From an uncultured Pelagibacteraceae bacterium (lineage in GTDB: Bacteria > Pseudomonadota > Alphaproteobacteria > Pelagibacterales > Pelagibacteraceae), in the NCBI GenBank assembly GCA_902532225.1, contig CACAHI010000008.1, positions 1 through 33,751 of the forward strand: a stretch of 33,751 bases of DNA, in the 5' to 3' direction. Under the pieces are notes generated by a model. The model saw nothing but the letters and a program-made list of their open reading frames with translations. It searched no databases and had not been told where the DNA came from. Positions 33,394 to 33,751 of the stretch are shown in pieces. How positions within the stretch are numbered: the first letter of the stretch is position 1; every line of letters begins with the position of its first letter. Made by a program: the position numbers and the translations under genes.

Positions 33394-33432
33394 TAAAAAA
33401 ATAAAGCGGACTTTATATAAGTCCGCTTTATT
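33394..33432 (-). terminator. Intrinsic terminator/attenuator between dctP and dctQ
   Basis: A perfect 14 bp stem (33400-33413 with 33419-33432) with a 5-nt TATAT loop overlaps the dctP stop. On the minus strand it is followed by a run of U (33395-33400). It lies in the 45 bp between dctP and dctQ and should let only part of the transcripts pass, giving more receptor than permease. Confidence 0.88.
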
Positions 33433-33751
33433 ATAAATTGATTATAGTTTTCAATGTTGCTGCGTGAGCCATTCCTAGCTTCGCATTTGACATCTGAGCA
33501 CCACTCCAGAAAGGAACAGCGATATCTGCAAAATTCTTCATAGAAGTATAAACTTCATTAAAGAATGCATTGTCTTTTGCATTTTTATTTAAAGTTGCTT
33601 TTGCAGCTGCCATATATTCTGTGAAATAATCAGAAGGAGTATCTTCTAATATAACTCCATGCTTAGTTGTTAACTCAGCAAGTGCTTTTCCATTTTCATA
33701 GATTCTGTAGCTTAAAGATTTAGCTAAAGAAGCGTTTGCTGCTACTTCTAA
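33431..33751 (-). CDS. dctP: TRAP transporter solute-binding subunit (C-terminal part; 5' outside window)
   Basis: The last 106 residues of a frame that enters from the right window edge. It reads as the C-terminal helices of a DctP-type TRAP receptor: SLSYRIYENGKALAELTTKH, the GVILEDTPSDYFTEYMAAAK segment, FFNEVYTSMKNFADIAVPFW and a final SNAKLGMAHA helix. This form (late Lys/Asn-rich helices and an aromatic VPFW patch) fits the mannitol/chloroaromatic-type TRAP receptors more than C4-dicarboxylate DctP, but only the C-terminus is visible. The neighbour dctQ and the GMC fragment support a TRAP locus. The ligand-binding Arg and signal peptide lie outside the window. Confidence 0.82.
   Translation of the reverse strand, partial: LEVAANASLAKSLSYRIYENGKALAELTTKHGVILEDTPSDYFTEYMAAAKATLNKNAKDNAFFNEVYTSMKNFADIAVPFWSGAQMSNAKLGMAHAATLKTIINL

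Noticed and set aside
1..33751. CRISPR array, insertion sequence or prophage
   Set aside because: No repeated direct-repeat/spacer pattern, transposase, integrase or phage structural protein was seen on either strand.

Overview
The window looks like a piece of a SAR11 (Pelagibacterales, Alphaproteobacteria) genome. The DNA is very AT-rich with long A/T runs, proteins are rich in Lys/Asn/Ile, and genes are packed with 1-22 bp overlaps. The elongator tRNA-Met is of alphaproteobacterial type, and the gene content (taurine transport and transamination, a dimethylglycine/sarcosine-type dehydrogenase, a TRAP transporter) fits a marine oligotroph living on small organic compounds. No rRNA, CRISPR array, insertion sequence, integrase or phage gene was seen. 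No gene-free stretch exceeds 300 bp; the largest is the 177 bp divergent promoter region at 5404-5580.

Layout. 1-8494: taurine block. Leftward genes are tauA, an attenuator hairpin, tauB, an unusually long tauC, a PQQ-type sugar dehydrogenase and an Ldh2-family dehydrogenase (cut by the window edge). Rightward genes are a taurine/omega-amino acid:pyruvate aminotransferase, alanine dehydrogenase and a small SET-domain protein. 8480-14216: galE, an FAD/GcvT two-part demethylating dehydrogenase, a small membrane protein, a double winged-helix regulator and a BASS-family transporter. 14229-15263: guaC. 15416-25784: a surface-polysaccharide island with a GT17 glycosyltransferase, an unrecognised sugar transferase, a Gfo/Idh/MocA oxidoreductase, a three-part epimerase-cupin-methyltransferase, a second methyltransferase, tRNA-Met, then the leftward rfbBACD dTDP-rhamnose operon and a divergent GT2 transferase. 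25781-28293: methylthioadenosine and adenine salvage (apt, mtnP, mtnA). 28288-33751: leftward genes for a metal-ligand-less M24 hydrolase, an M23 peptidase relative, an SDR, a TerC-type membrane protein, a GMC oxidoreductase fragment, a dctQ fragment, and the end of a TRAP dctP gene at the window edge.

How the genes work together. TauABC would import taurine; the aminotransferase would move its amino group to pyruvate, giving alanine, and Ald would recycle alanine to pyruvate and ammonium. MtnP releases adenine, which Apt converts to AMP, while MtnA continues methylthioribose salvage. RfbBACD make dTDP-rhamnose for a transferase such as the divergent GT2, and the other island genes probably make a further modified surface sugar.

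The observations most worth a second look are: (1) an uninterrupted 846-residue SDR + cupin + zinc-type C-methyltransferase fusion; (2) mtnA broken by a -1 frame change at an A7 run, with its conserved C-terminus intact in the next frame; (3) a junction near 33038 where dctQ loses its 3' part and the GMC gene its FAD-binding N-terminus, as if dctM and its flanks were deleted or misassembled; (4) a TauC-like permease with about 370 extra residues; (5) matching hairpin/U-tract attenuators directly after both solute-binding-protein genes.
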